Shown here: one piece after another, positions 33,201-40,960 of the stretch | Numbering within the stretch: position 1 is the first letter of the stretch | Layout of the letters: each line of letters begins with the position of its first letter | Assembly: GCA_022823725.1 (NCBI GenBank) | Contig: JAJEHL010000007.1 | Span: 1-64,000 of the forward strand | Source: Candidatus Latescibacterota bacterium | GTDB lineage: Bacteria; Latescibacterota; UBA2968 | DNA: 64,000 nucleotides | Direction of reading: 5' to 3' | Position numbers and translations under genes: made by a program | Notes under the pieces: model-generated | Database searches by the model: none | Seen by the model: only the letters and a program-made list of their open reading frames with translations | Told to the model about the DNA's origin: nothing

Positions 33201-34280
33201 GCCGATGATGTGATAGATATCCGCATAGAGCGTTTGCGTTTGTACTCTGTTTCAGGCGTGGTATCGCTAACTGGTGTGCCCGTAGAAAGGCTAATGGTCA
33301 GAACCATTGCCCTTAATGGAGCAGAATCCAGACCCCAAGTAGGCTACCCAGACGCTAATGGTGCATATCGTCAGGAGGGTCTGGAGCCGGGGAAATATCA
33401 TATTGCCGTACACGCACCCGAAAAAGAGGAAAGGGATGGACGCACAATCGCAATACATCGCAGTGTTCAATCTCAGGTGCTGGTAATCAAAGACCGCGAT
33501 GTAATATTGAACTTTGAGCCTCTGGGTGATGCGCGAATTACAGGTGTGGCAACTTACAAGGGACAGCCCGTTTCAGATGTTGCCGTAAGCATCCATACTA
33601 CAGGCGATGATCCTGAGAATTTTATCTCACTAAACGGCAAAAAAACAGACAAAGAGGGCCGGTTTGAATTGCGCGGTCTGCCGTCTGCACAGATTACCAT
33701 TTCTTTTCGTAAAATGGAACGCCTCGGTTCAGGTGGAAAACGCTGGAGCAAAGTCGATAAAATTGATCTGACAGAAAAAAAAGAATTGAGTTATATAGCA
33801 GAATTGAAAATGGAGGAACGTCCGACCTTGAGCCTGGGAGATATGGCACCTGAATTTGAAGCCAAACAGTTGGATGGTTCAACATTCCGGCTCGCAGATT
33901 ACCGGGGCAAAAAAGCCGTGTTGATCGACTTTTGGGCAACGTGGTGTCCACCGTGCGTCGATGAAATTCCAACAATCAAAAAAATTGCTGAAACCTATCG
34001 CAATCAGGGATTGGAAGTCGTGGGCGTGAGTTTGGATCGCGAAGAAAAGGCACTGCGAGATTTTGTAAAACGAGAAAATTTGAGCTATGTGCAGGTATTT
34101 GAGAAAGAAAAGACGCGGACAATTACAAAATCCTACGGTGTATGGGGCATCCCATCGGTATTTCTGATAGATAAAAATGGCGTCATCAACGCAATGAAGC
34201 TACGCGGAACTCGTACGGAAGCGGCTGTAAAAGCGTTATTAGACACTGGCCTACAGACGGCTGATGGAAATTCGCGATAA
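30246..34280 (+). CDS. M56 (BlaR1-like) membrane metallopeptidase fused to propeller, CarboxypepD-reg-like and thioredoxin domains
   Basis: 1344 residues, overlapping the repressor gene by four bases. Residues 1-380 are the M56 part: helices near 10-35, 40-60 and 155-185, zinc motif HELIH at 254-258, a further acidic ligand near 295 (EQTCDDW), and a last helix near 358-378. No penicillin-binding domain follows. Instead come a region of two-component-regulator-propeller-like repeats (about 415-730; GSIWFAG, GGVWIATLRGLSHY, GDLWFGTHSG), about five carboxypeptidase-regulatory-like beta-sandwiches (740-1165; ISGKVIDQRDGQPVA, ISGRVIDTSNNPIA) and a TlpA-like thioredoxin (about 1195-1344) with W-C1234-P-P-C1237. 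By BlaR1 topology the extra domains would be periplasmic. It probably cleaves, or triggers cleavage of, the BlaI-like repressor in response to an envelope or redox cue. Confidence 0.88.
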   Translation: MIDTPALEPIAIFLLNATIKTTLFMGIVLLAVWLLGTRQASKRSLLLNWCLIGVLVIPIASLCMPSLRFQFDAPSFPSEPVLPPAERIVAPDTPLAKPIPALKQQRVSNRAFSENPEPSQNFVSPPPAQIVFAKNAETKSIDWTTYILNKITSAHALYGVMAVYAIGVLVLLIRVIYCLIMVYKFRRSLLLCEDEQLRNDLQVLKNQLGIRRSVALAVSDKIGSPTQVGLLNPVVVLPAPMVESRGQFESILTHELIHVKRWDCLYRLLAMVGMAFYWFNPLFHRVKHLLFEVQEQTCDDWTVTTTGNSESYADTLLNVATLLRPRPAMALGMDMARPTQVMERVNRIITLGGHVSPRVGRVSALVLAVIFIGGATTIGSLTTSKVDLNDQKVVFEDGIAVTDTSDVSQRLLPFKMRDGRMWWRGENGLYLQDGDVWQKFTLPEGGSFEQVHAFMQARNGSIWFAGIYKNGPIVVRFSEKTWQIWDSKTTGLGKITAGYDFAEDEAGGIWISHHGMGNIRAYGGPDRFKGGNGVLHFDGKAWHNYTVEDGLIHNRVYNVEADSKGGVWIATLRGLSHYKDGKWASHIVDSVPVEGVRNGNRYDGRKVYKLFSDRKGTLWAVHGSVIGRTITRRRGGISSFDGTAWTHYDAHDGLPIHASRNIWQTENGDLWFGTHSGDQRDVEAKGLVRYKDGMWLRFTRKHGIPRDSVWGLVEKGDGSFYLGVSGIVSYEPPIGHLSTISGKVIDQRDGQPVANMGIWVEYDDGEVHAGTMTDEDGRYRVEVTPGSYRVRIASKNAADPVTVEAKRESKIEDIDLLLLNSRRISGRVIDTSNNPIANAVVVISDDTSEDLRLSPQIVTTDANGKFEGWQVSGPKATFEVAAKGYTQIAREVENAIEEQVVISLKKGKTFRGRVVDELGKPIAWARVGPGPPPDPKKKGYTLPALPFQRNTYTDASGLFTINDVAGGHIWVNHPKTGMVNQEVMPADDVIDIRIERLRLYSVSGVVSLTGVPVERLMVRTIALNGAESRPQVGYPDANGAYRQEGLEPGKYHIAVHAPEKEERDGRTIAIHRSVQSQVLVIKDRDVILNFEPLGDARITGVATYKGQPVSDVAVSIHTTGDDPENFISLNGKKTDKEGRFELRGLPSAQITISFRKMERLGSGGKRWSKVDKIDLTEKKELSYIAELKMEERPTLSLGDMAPEFEAKQLDGSTFRLADYRGKKAVLIDFWATWCPPCVDEIPTIKKIAETYRNQGLEVVGVSLDREEKALRDFVKRENLSYVQVFEKEKTRTITKSYGVWGIPSVFLIDKNGVINAMKLRGTRTEAAVKALLDTGLQTADGNSR

Positions 34281-34319
34281 ACTTTTTATGTCGTTGATGA
34301 TCTTTTGAAGGGGACGACA

Positions 34320-36791
34320 ATGCGATTCACAATTCATATCGGACTGATTGCGTTGGCCTGCATTTTGGGTCCTGGCTCGTCCAAAGGCGAAACAACAATA
34401 GACTCGTTATTTCAGGCCGCAGAACAGCAAGTCGGTCATGTGAGTCAGAAGGAAAGCATCAAAGCTTTCGAGGAGATTATTTCCAAAGACAAAAATTATG
34501 CGCCTGCATACAACGCATTGGCTAACCTGTATTTACAAGCCAATACCGTGAATGATCGACAGCGTGCTGCCCAAATGATTCTCAAAGCGATTATGATTGA
34601 TCCAAACAATGCGGAGTATCGTCTAACACGCGGGAAAATTTGGTGGCATCAAGACTTTCGATTTCGGGCATTGAACCAATTCAAGAACGTGATCAAAAAG
34701 CATCCGGAAAATACGGATGTCCTCAATAATCTGGGTATGTTCTTGGTGTATGATTTTCTATCACAGAAAGATAGAAGAGCACCATTTAAAGAGATGGACA
34801 TGGGGTCCAGGGTAAAATATTACAGGCTAATGGCAATGAGGCCCAAAATAAAAGATTTCAAAATCTTTGCCGATGAAGCCAAACAAGAAGCAATTCAGGT
34901 CCTGCGAAAAAGCATCCAATTGGATGGGACCAATCAGCAACCTTATTATTTTTTGGGCATCCTCTACTTTGAAGATGAGAACTGGTATGCGTTTCAAACC
35001 CTGATGCAAGACTTGTACGCGCAATATCCAGATGACAAAAATGCGCTGCTATTTTGCGGTTTTGCCGCCTATCAGATTGGCGAATTCGATGAATCGCATG
35101 AATACTATCAACGCGCCCTTGACTTGATGAGTATCGAAGAGCGCGAGTTGCTCGAATCTATTGATCTGCTTGTGACTGAAGAAGATCATGCATCCCGCGA
35201 TACGACACAGACGATTGATGAATTATTGGAACGCGAAATGTTTTGGAAGCGCCAGGATCCGCTCTATTTGTCTGATTTTAATGAAAGAAAAATGGCGCAC
35301 TTTGGTCGCATAGCGTATTCGAATTTGCGGTTCAGGCGATTTTCTGATGATGTCGAGGGCTGGCAGACGGATATGGGGAAGACCTATATCAAATTTGGAA
35401 GATATAGACGTCGCGTGACAACCAATAAAGGGACATGGGATTCTAAAGAGGCCTTGAATGCTACAATGATGGAGTTCTGGTATTACGAAGATTTTCAGTT
35501 CCAATTTTGTGGCACTACGAATGATATCTGGTATTTTTGCGGCGGTTCCTGGTATGGTGTCAGCGACCGCCTGCCTATAGGAGCAAGTGTTTTCCGTGAA
35601 TACTACTTCGGGGATAAGCTTCCGCTATTGGCGATGATCAGGGAAAAGTATCCTAAAGAAGGGATGAGACAAGCCTTTGCTCCTGTGCCTCGTACACTTC
35701 GGGAAGCCTCACATCATATATTCAAAAAAACAGAGCAACGGTTTGTCGATCCATATTTGTATCGAAAATATTCCCTCCCCTATCAGGTTGCAGCTTTTGA
35801 AGAACGAGACAGCGTGCGCGTCGAACTCAGCTATATGATTCCAAAAGACCGATTAGCAGAAAATCTCAAGACTGGCAAGGTGCGTTTTTGGGACGGCGTC
35901 TTCTTCTTTAATGAACAGTGGAATGATATGTATAATGATCGCCAATCCAGAACCTTCACATTACCGCCGCAGAAACCGGCACAAAACGCCGCTGCACAAC
36001 ATCGCAGCGATCACCTGTTGGTATCGCGCGAGGTGTCTGTACCTCAAGGACGCTATCATTTTTCAGTAGAATTTATGGATCAAACATCTGGTCTCATTGG
36101 TATAGCACGCGATGAGAAGCAGTATGTCTATGACGATGAGACCTTTCATCTGAGTGATCTGCTCGTCGGCAGCGATATTCAAGCGCGGAATGCGTTGATA
36201 GAAAGCCGTGATGATCTGCACATCACCCCCAACCCAGTCCGTACATTTTCACCATCTGAACCGGTCTTTATCTATCTGGAACTGTATGATCTCCAACGCA
36301 ACGATTTTGGCAATACCCAGTATGAGATCTCCTACACTATCGGCAAGCCAGAGGTAGATACGCTATCGCCCACATTATTCGCGTCTCAAGAGCTGATTGA
36401 GACAATGGGTAAAACAGAGATAGATCTGGAGACCGGACAAACAGACCAAATTGCTGCCGAGGATTTGCAGACCGGACAACCACAGGATGGTGATGAAATC
36501 AGTAGCGTATTTCCCGATAGCGATATATGGGGGGAGACAAGGGTTTATACGAGTGGAGGGCAAGTCCATCACATCGCCGCCGAAGGCTTGAAGATCAAGC
36601 GATCAAAAGATGGCGATTTGACGCGCACAGTAACAGCGAATTACGAAGGCAACCGAGAAGATGACTTCACCTACTTGCAGATTGATGTGAATCAGGTGCC
36701 CGAAGGGATTTATCAATTGACTGTGCTGGCGAAGGACAAGCGAACGGATCAGACGGATAGGAAATATGTCTATTTTCGCATTGTCGAGTAA
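34320..36791 (+). CDS. Secreted TPR / GWxTD-domain protein (paralogue B)
   Basis: 823 residues from ATG 34320, with GAAGGGG upstream. It starts 39 bases after the M56 gene with no promoter between, so it belongs to the blaI-like operon. The architecture is that of paralogue A: signal peptide, TPR-like helices, GWQTD at 347-351, the C397-x9-C407 pair and a beta-rich end. Long stretches are identical to A at the DNA level, for example around 34653-34716 and 34855-34950, while residues about 408-455 are unrelated in sequence. The role is unknown; it is likely to be the main product induced by the system together with paralogue A. Confidence 0.8.
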   Translation: MRFTIHIGLIALACILGPGSSKGETTIDSLFQAAEQQVGHVSQKESIKAFEEIISKDKNYAPAYNALANLYLQANTVNDRQRAAQMILKAIMIDPNNAEYRLTRGKIWWHQDFRFRALNQFKNVIKKHPENTDVLNNLGMFLVYDFLSQKDRRAPFKEMDMGSRVKYYRLMAMRPKIKDFKIFADEAKQEAIQVLRKSIQLDGTNQQPYYFLGILYFEDENWYAFQTLMQDLYAQYPDDKNALLFCGFAAYQIGEFDESHEYYQRALDLMSIEERELLESIDLLVTEEDHASRDTTQTIDELLEREMFWKRQDPLYLSDFNERKMAHFGRIAYSNLRFRRFSDDVEGWQTDMGKTYIKFGRYRRRVTTNKGTWDSKEALNATMMEFWYYEDFQFQFCGTTNDIWYFCGGSWYGVSDRLPIGASVFREYYFGDKLPLLAMIREKYPKEGMRQAFAPVPRTLREASHHIFKKTEQRFVDPYLYRKYSLPYQVAAFEERDSVRVELSYMIPKDRLAENLKTGKVRFWDGVFFFNEQWNDMYNDRQSRTFTLPPQKPAQNAAAQHRSDHLLVSREVSVPQGRYHFSVEFMDQTSGLIGIARDEKQYVYDDETFHLSDLLVGSDIQARNALIESRDDLHITPNPVRTFSPSEPVFIYLELYDLQRNDFGNTQYEISYTIGKPEVDTLSPTLFASQELIETMGKTEIDLETGQTDQIAAEDLQTGQPQDGDEISSVFPDSDIWGETRVYTSGGQVHHIAAEGLKIKRSKDGDLTRTVTANYEGNREDDFTYLQIDVNQVPEGIYQLTVLAKDKRTDQTDRKYVYFRIVE

Positions 36792-36825
36792 ATATTGGAT
36801 CGTACCCGGTATTCCTCCTGGTCAA

Positions 36826-36933
36826 TCAATATCCCGCTCTAAGAAACTCTAAACTTTGAATATGCTGAAAATGCCTTTCATTTTTACTAACAAGCGTCAG
36901 ATCATGCTCAATGGCAGTAGCAATTGTACTCAT
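36826..36933 (-). pseudogene. Truncated VapC (PIN-domain) toxin, C-terminal 35 residues
   Basis: The frame opens with an ATG that overlaps the antitoxin stop (ATGA) and encodes MSTIATAIEHDLTLVSKNERHF...FLRAGY. This matches the last helix and strand of VapC PIN domains (IAATAxxHxLTLVTRNxxxF). Whole VapC toxins are about 130 residues with three or four catalytic acids; all of the N-terminal part is missing. An in-frame deletion removed the toxin body but left the coupled start, so no active toxin is expected. Confidence 0.72.
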
Positions 36934-37154
36934 TTCTCATACCTGTGCTGATCGCGAAGGTTACGAACATAAGAGATACCATCAGAAATGTCTTCTCGAT
37001 CTTTCCAGAGACCAAAAAATGAAGATGATTTCATCGCTTCCACTTTGTCCGCTTCTTGAATATGAACCTCTCCTGTGACCCCTTCATCAATTTCCCGCAG
37101 TGTTTCAAGCGGTATGAAGACGCCGTTTTCATATTTTACAGGAATTGATCGCAT
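36930..37154 (-). CDS. DUF104/AF2212-like antitoxin
   Basis: 74 residues, ATG 37154 with AAGGAG upstream. The N-terminus MRSIPVKYENGVFIPLE is the typical DUF104 beta-strand DNA-binding start, followed by a V...VHIQEADKVE segment and an acidic C-terminal arm that would bind the toxin. Such antitoxins are paired with VapC. Here the downstream toxin is only a 35-residue stump, so the antitoxin is orphaned. It could still repress its own promoter or counter related toxins elsewhere. Confidence 0.8.
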   Translation of the reverse strand: MRSIPVKYENGVFIPLETLREIDEGVTGEVHIQEADKVEAMKSSSFFGLWKDREDISDGISYVRNLRDQHRYEK

Positions 37155-37213
37155 AATGAACGCTCCTTTTTTTGACTCCCCACGGCTATCTAATTCACGC
37201 CATCCTTGTGATA

Positions 37214-37242
37214 AATTTACTCAGCTTTGAGAAATAGGTCAA
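37214..37242 (-). promoter_or_regulatory. Candidate promoter of the antitoxin gene
   Basis: On the - strand, TTGACC (37242-37237), a 17-base spacer and TAAATT (37219-37214) lie about 60 bases before the ATG. It is immediately downstream of galK. Confidence 0.4.
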
Positions 37243-37252
37243 GGGATCGCCT

Positions 37253-38419
37253 TCATTCCACTAACTCTGCGCCATTGACTGCTGAACAAACGTAAATCTC
37301 AGGCGTCAAACCCGTTGTCCTGGGATATTGCTCATTTATCGCATCTGTCAGGGCTGGTACAGCATCTCGTTCGACGATATTCACAGTACACCCTCCAAAA
37401 CCCGCGCCAGTCATCCGCGCGCCGAACACCCCTGGCACATTTAGAGCGATTTCTACCAGCAAATCGAGTTCTTTGCCACTCACCTCGTAATCATCTCGCA
37501 AACTCTCGTGGGATGCAACCATCAACTGTCCAAATCCCGACAAATCCCCATCCTTGAGCAATGCGACCGCCCGTTGCGTGCGTTCATTCTCTGTTATCAC
37601 ATGGCGGCACCGCTTCAGCACTGTCTCTGACAACGCACCACCGTAAACATCCAGAATTTCCATCGACACATCGCGCAGTGCCTTTATATCTTCCCCCATT
37701 GCTCGCGTGAGAAGTGAAACCCCGTTTTCACACGCAGACCGCCGATCATTATATGCCGAATCCGTCAGCCCGCGCGTCACGCCCGAGTTGCAAATCACAA
37801 TCTGCACATCATCCCCAAAAAGAGGGACAAGCTCAAACGAGAGACCGCGACAATCGAGAAACAGCGCGTGACCAGCCCGGCCATTTGCCGAGATAAACTG
37901 ATCCATAATCCCGCAATTAACACCCACAAAATGATTTTCTGCGCGCTGTCCCAAAAGTGCCAGATCAGGCCCGCTTATTTCAATGCGGTTTAACATAACC
38001 ATTCCCTTCCCCACCGCCATCTCCACAGCAGCCGAACTGCTCAACCCCGCCCCCATAGGCACATTGCCCACAATCGCCGCATCAAAACCACACAGCGAAT
38101 GCCCGAGCTTTTGAAACTCGCGCACCACGCCCTTTGGATAATCTGCCCAACTGCCCTGTGCCTCCAACACATCATCGGTCCGGAACTCAGCCACCTCTTC
38201 GTGCATCGCCGAGTAAATTCGCACCCGCGAATCAACTCTCGACCGCGCAGCAACAATCGCCCAGCGGTCAATTGCCGCGGGAAACACAAAGCCCTCATTG
38301 TAATCCGTGTGTTCCCCAATCAAATTGACGCGCCCCGGTGCCTGCAAGGTGACATCCGCCTGCCCCTCAAAAACCGATTCAAAAGCGTCTCGCGCCTGTG
38401 TGATAATAGGATGCAACAT
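37253..38419 (-). CDS. galK: Galactokinase
   Basis: 388 residues from ATG 38419 (CAGGAG upstream; a longer frame from 38461 is rejected). GHMP-kinase marks: the galactokinase signature GRVNLIGEHTDYN near residue 30, the phosphate loop PMGAGLSSSAAVE near 120, a catalytic aspartate in NCGIMDQFIS, and the third motif TGAGFGGC near the C-terminus. It phosphorylates alpha-D-galactose with ATP. It lies 68 bases after the galE-galT fusion on the same strand, so the two genes cover the Leloir pathway from galactose to UDP-sugars; a mutarotase is not seen here. Confidence 0.96.
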   Translation of the reverse strand: MLHPIITQARDAFESVFEGQADVTLQAPGRVNLIGEHTDYNEGFVFPAAIDRWAIVAARSRVDSRVRIYSAMHEEVAEFRTDDVLEAQGSWADYPKGVVREFQKLGHSLCGFDAAIVGNVPMGAGLSSSAAVEMAVGKGMVMLNRIEISGPDLALLGQRAENHFVGVNCGIMDQFISANGRAGHALFLDCRGLSFELVPLFGDDVQIVICNSGVTRGLTDSAYNDRRSACENGVSLLTRAMGEDIKALRDVSMEILDVYGGALSETVLKRCRHVITENERTQRAVALLKDGDLSGFGQLMVASHESLRDDYEVSGKELDLLVEIALNVPGVFGARMTGAGFGGCTVNIVERDAVPALTDAINEQYPRTTGLTPEIYVCSAVNGAELVE

Positions 38420-38487
38420 CGAACTACTCCTGTGATAGCTTTTAGATATCAGCCTGCCCACCTACTCCTAAATTTACCCTTCGCCTT

Positions 38488-40689
38488 TCATCTGCGTAAA
38501 ACGCTCAAATTATTCGCGTTTTTTCTGCGTTTATCTGCGGATCGTGCCTTTCGCATCGCCCACCGGATCTCCTCTGCCGTCATATCCGGATCTGAGGGAT
38601 TGATGAGATTGCCAAAAATATCTGCCCCCACCACATGCTTTCGCAAACCAGGTCCCCGCAAAAGCGACGTAATGTGAATTTGCATGTGATAGCCGCGATC
38701 TACGCCATCTGTTGGTGCTTGCATCAATGCCAGACTGTAGTGATACGGCGCACCAAACAACTCGTCTAACCCGCTGAGAACATCGCGCAACCCCACTGCC
38801 AGATCGCGACGATCTTCCCCACCCAAATCCAGCAAACTCGCAGCATGTGCCTTTGGCACAATAATTACATCATAGGGAAATTGCGCGGCAAACGGAACAT
38901 AAGCCAGCACATGAGGGCGATCAACGATCACTCGTCGCCTATCCCCGGCTTCCATGCAATTGGCATCGCACACAAAACAGCGCCCCGTTTTCTCGCGATG
39001 AGATTCAAACACAGCCAATTGCGGTTTTACCATCAAATCCGGAATCTCGCAATACGCATAAACCTGTCCGTGCGGATGCGGTTGAGAATTGCCCATCACC
39101 GTGCCCCGGTTCTCAAAAATCAGCGGATACACAACATCAGGCTCCTTCCCCAACCGATCGTAAATCTCTGCCCATGCGTCAATCACCTGAACGTACGCCT
39201 TCAAAGATAGCGTTGACAAACGCTGTGCGTGATTCGGTGTATAGACCACCACCTCGCACACACCCCGAGATGTACGCGAGAGATATGGACCCAATTGCGC
39301 CTGCGTTTGATAGGCATCCAATACCAGCGTGGGAAAATCGTTCTCGAATGTCCACACGCCTTTGTAATTGGGATTTACAGCGCCCGTCGCGCGCGTATTC
39401 CCGGGGCAGAGATAGCATTCGGGGTCATAAGCCTTATCATCTCCTCCCTCCATAAGCTGCGTTTCTCCGCGCCAGGGTCTGTCTGCGCGATGGGCGGCGA
39501 TATTGACCCACCGATTCCAAAAAGGATTAAATCGCTCTTCCTGCACAACCCGATACCCCTGAGGATGCAGGCGATGCCAGTGCCAGGCGGACGCCAGTGT
39601 CTCGTGTAGCGTTTCCCTCACAACCCATCCCATATCGCGCTGAATGCGACTCGCATCGGCAATAAGCGTTGCGGGATCGCCACTTCGCGGCGGTCCAATC
39701 GTTTCGGGAATCGCCTGGCCCGTCACCTCGCGCGCGACTTCCAAAATCTCACGCACGCTCACGCCCTGTCCTCTGCCGAGATTGTACGTCGCAGACCGCC
39801 CCCCTGCCAACAACATATCCAAGCTCTTAATATGTGCATCGGCTAATTCCACCACAGAAATATAATCTCGTACAGCCGTGCCATCGGGGGTTGCATAATC
39901 ATCCCCAAATACTGTCATCTGTTCGCGCTGCCCCAAAGCCACTTGCAACACAATGGGGATCAAATGCGTCTCGGGATCGTGATCTTCACCAATCAACCGC
40001 GAAGGATCGGCACCTGCGGCATTAAAATATCGGAGAACAACATATCGCCCACCTGTCTGCTGCTCCGCATAGAGCAACATGCGTTCATCCATCATTTTTG
40101 TAATGCCATAGACATTCGTGGGAATTTTTAGTAGCGCAATATCTTCTTCGGAGAGTTTGAAAGCGATGTGTTTTTTATACCACCTCAAAAGTGTCTCAAA
40201 ATCCACCGCAGCGGGCATTAACTGACTTTTCTCAAAGCCGCCATCAGCGATCCATTTCCGCTGATAATTTTCCTTCAGGGGAATGTGTTCTGCGCAGGGT
40301 TCACCATACGTCGCCGCCGTAGATGATTTCACAATGGGCAATCCTTTGCCCATATCCAACAAATTCTGAAAAGCAATCACATTATTCTCAAAATATTTGT
40401 ACGGCATATCTTGAGATTCTCCTACCAGTGTCCGAGCGGCAAAATCGATAATGCCACAAAAATCGTGACTATCAAAAACAGAAGCCAGAGCACTGCGATC
40501 GAGCAAATTGACCCGCTCGAAACAAAATTGCTCTGGCCCATACACCCGTTCAAACAGAGTAACAACTTCCCGGTGTCCCTTTGACAGGTCATCGAGCACC
40601 ACAACCCGGCGGTGATCTTCCAACAAACGCCGCACCACGTGACTGCCAACATAGCCTGCCCCACCTGTCACCAAAACAGCATCTACCAT
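38488..40689 (-). CDS. galE-galT: Fused UDP-glucose 4-epimerase / galactose-1-phosphate uridylyltransferase
   Basis: A 733-residue single chain, ATG 40689 with GAGGAG upstream. Residues 1-378 are GalE: NAD-binding TGGAGYVGSH, active-site S-T-A near 123-125, and Y194-x3-K198 (VYGITK). Residues about 382-733 are GalT: FNPFWNRWVNIAAHRADRP, a CYLC zinc site and the catalytic H538-P-H540-G-Q. GalE and GalT are usually separate; here one message yields both, allowing UDP-glucose and UDP-galactose to be exchanged between the two active sites. The GalE half also has about 45 extra residues (roughly 143-190) between the ATYGEP strand and the YxxxK helix, a place where ordinary GalE has a short loop. 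Confidence 0.93.
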   Translation of the reverse strand: MVDAVLVTGGAGYVGSHVVRRLLEDHRRVVVLDDLSKGHREVVTLFERVYGPEQFCFERVNLLDRSALASVFDSHDFCGIIDFAARTLVGESQDMPYKYFENNVIAFQNLLDMGKGLPIVKSSTAATYGEPCAEHIPLKENYQRKWIADGGFEKSQLMPAAVDFETLLRWYKKHIAFKLSEEDIALLKIPTNVYGITKMMDERMLLYAEQQTGGRYVVLRYFNAAGADPSRLIGEDHDPETHLIPIVLQVALGQREQMTVFGDDYATPDGTAVRDYISVVELADAHIKSLDMLLAGGRSATYNLGRGQGVSVREILEVAREVTGQAIPETIGPPRSGDPATLIADASRIQRDMGWVVRETLHETLASAWHWHRLHPQGYRVVQEERFNPFWNRWVNIAAHRADRPWRGETQLMEGGDDKAYDPECYLCPGNTRATGAVNPNYKGVWTFENDFPTLVLDAYQTQAQLGPYLSRTSRGVCEVVVYTPNHAQRLSTLSLKAYVQVIDAWAEIYDRLGKEPDVVYPLIFENRGTVMGNSQPHPHGQVYAYCEIPDLMVKPQLAVFESHREKTGRCFVCDANCMEAGDRRRVIVDRPHVLAYVPFAAQFPYDVIIVPKAHAASLLDLGGEDRRDLAVGLRDVLSGLDELFGAPYHYSLALMQAPTDGVDRGYHMQIHITSLLRGPGLRKHVVGADIFGNLINPSDPDMTAEEIRWAMRKARSADKRRKNANNLSVLRR

Positions 40690-40817
40690 ATCTGCTCCTC
40701 TACAGAATGGTGTACAACGGAGAAAAAATTATCACTTTGCACACAAATATACACATTGAACAAGAAGAGACTGAACTATTTTCACAACGCGATATATCCC
40801 TCGCATTTGTTTTGAAC

Positions 40818-40846
40818 TTGACATCTTGTCATAAAGGCCTTATTTT
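40818..40846 (+). promoter_or_regulatory. greA promoter with overlapping dyad
   Basis: TTGACA (40818-40823), 17 bases, TATTTT (40841-40846), near consensus. The -35 box is part of a perfect short dyad, TGACA-TCT-TGTCA (40819-40831), which could bind a regulator. The leader to the greA ATG is about 105 bases. Confidence 0.65.
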
Positions 40847-40895
40847 TTGCATATATAGACGACACATTGCCCTTTTCTGTCATGCTGTGTGTAAA

Positions 40896-40941
40896 AAAAG
40901 TCTATCTCGAAACCCAGTATCGGCTTCCGAGATAGACTTTT
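40896..40941. promoter_or_regulatory. 14-bp hairpin in the greA leader
   Basis: AAAAGTCTATCTCG (40896-40909) pairs perfectly with CGAGATAGACTTTT (40928-40941). It lies between the greA promoter and the ATG at 40961. On the + strand only TTTT-C-ATTT follows; on the - strand seven T follow, so it may terminate antisense transcription. In the greA leader it could act as an attenuator or stabilise the mRNA. Confidence 0.6.
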
Positions 40942-40960
40942 CATTTCATGGGATATTATT

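Noticed and set aside
31003-34280. A beta-lactam sensor domain in the M56 protein
   Set aside because: No SxxK/KTG penicillin-binding motifs occur after the last membrane helix; the region is propeller, beta-sandwich and thioredoxin, so beta-lactam sensing is not supported.
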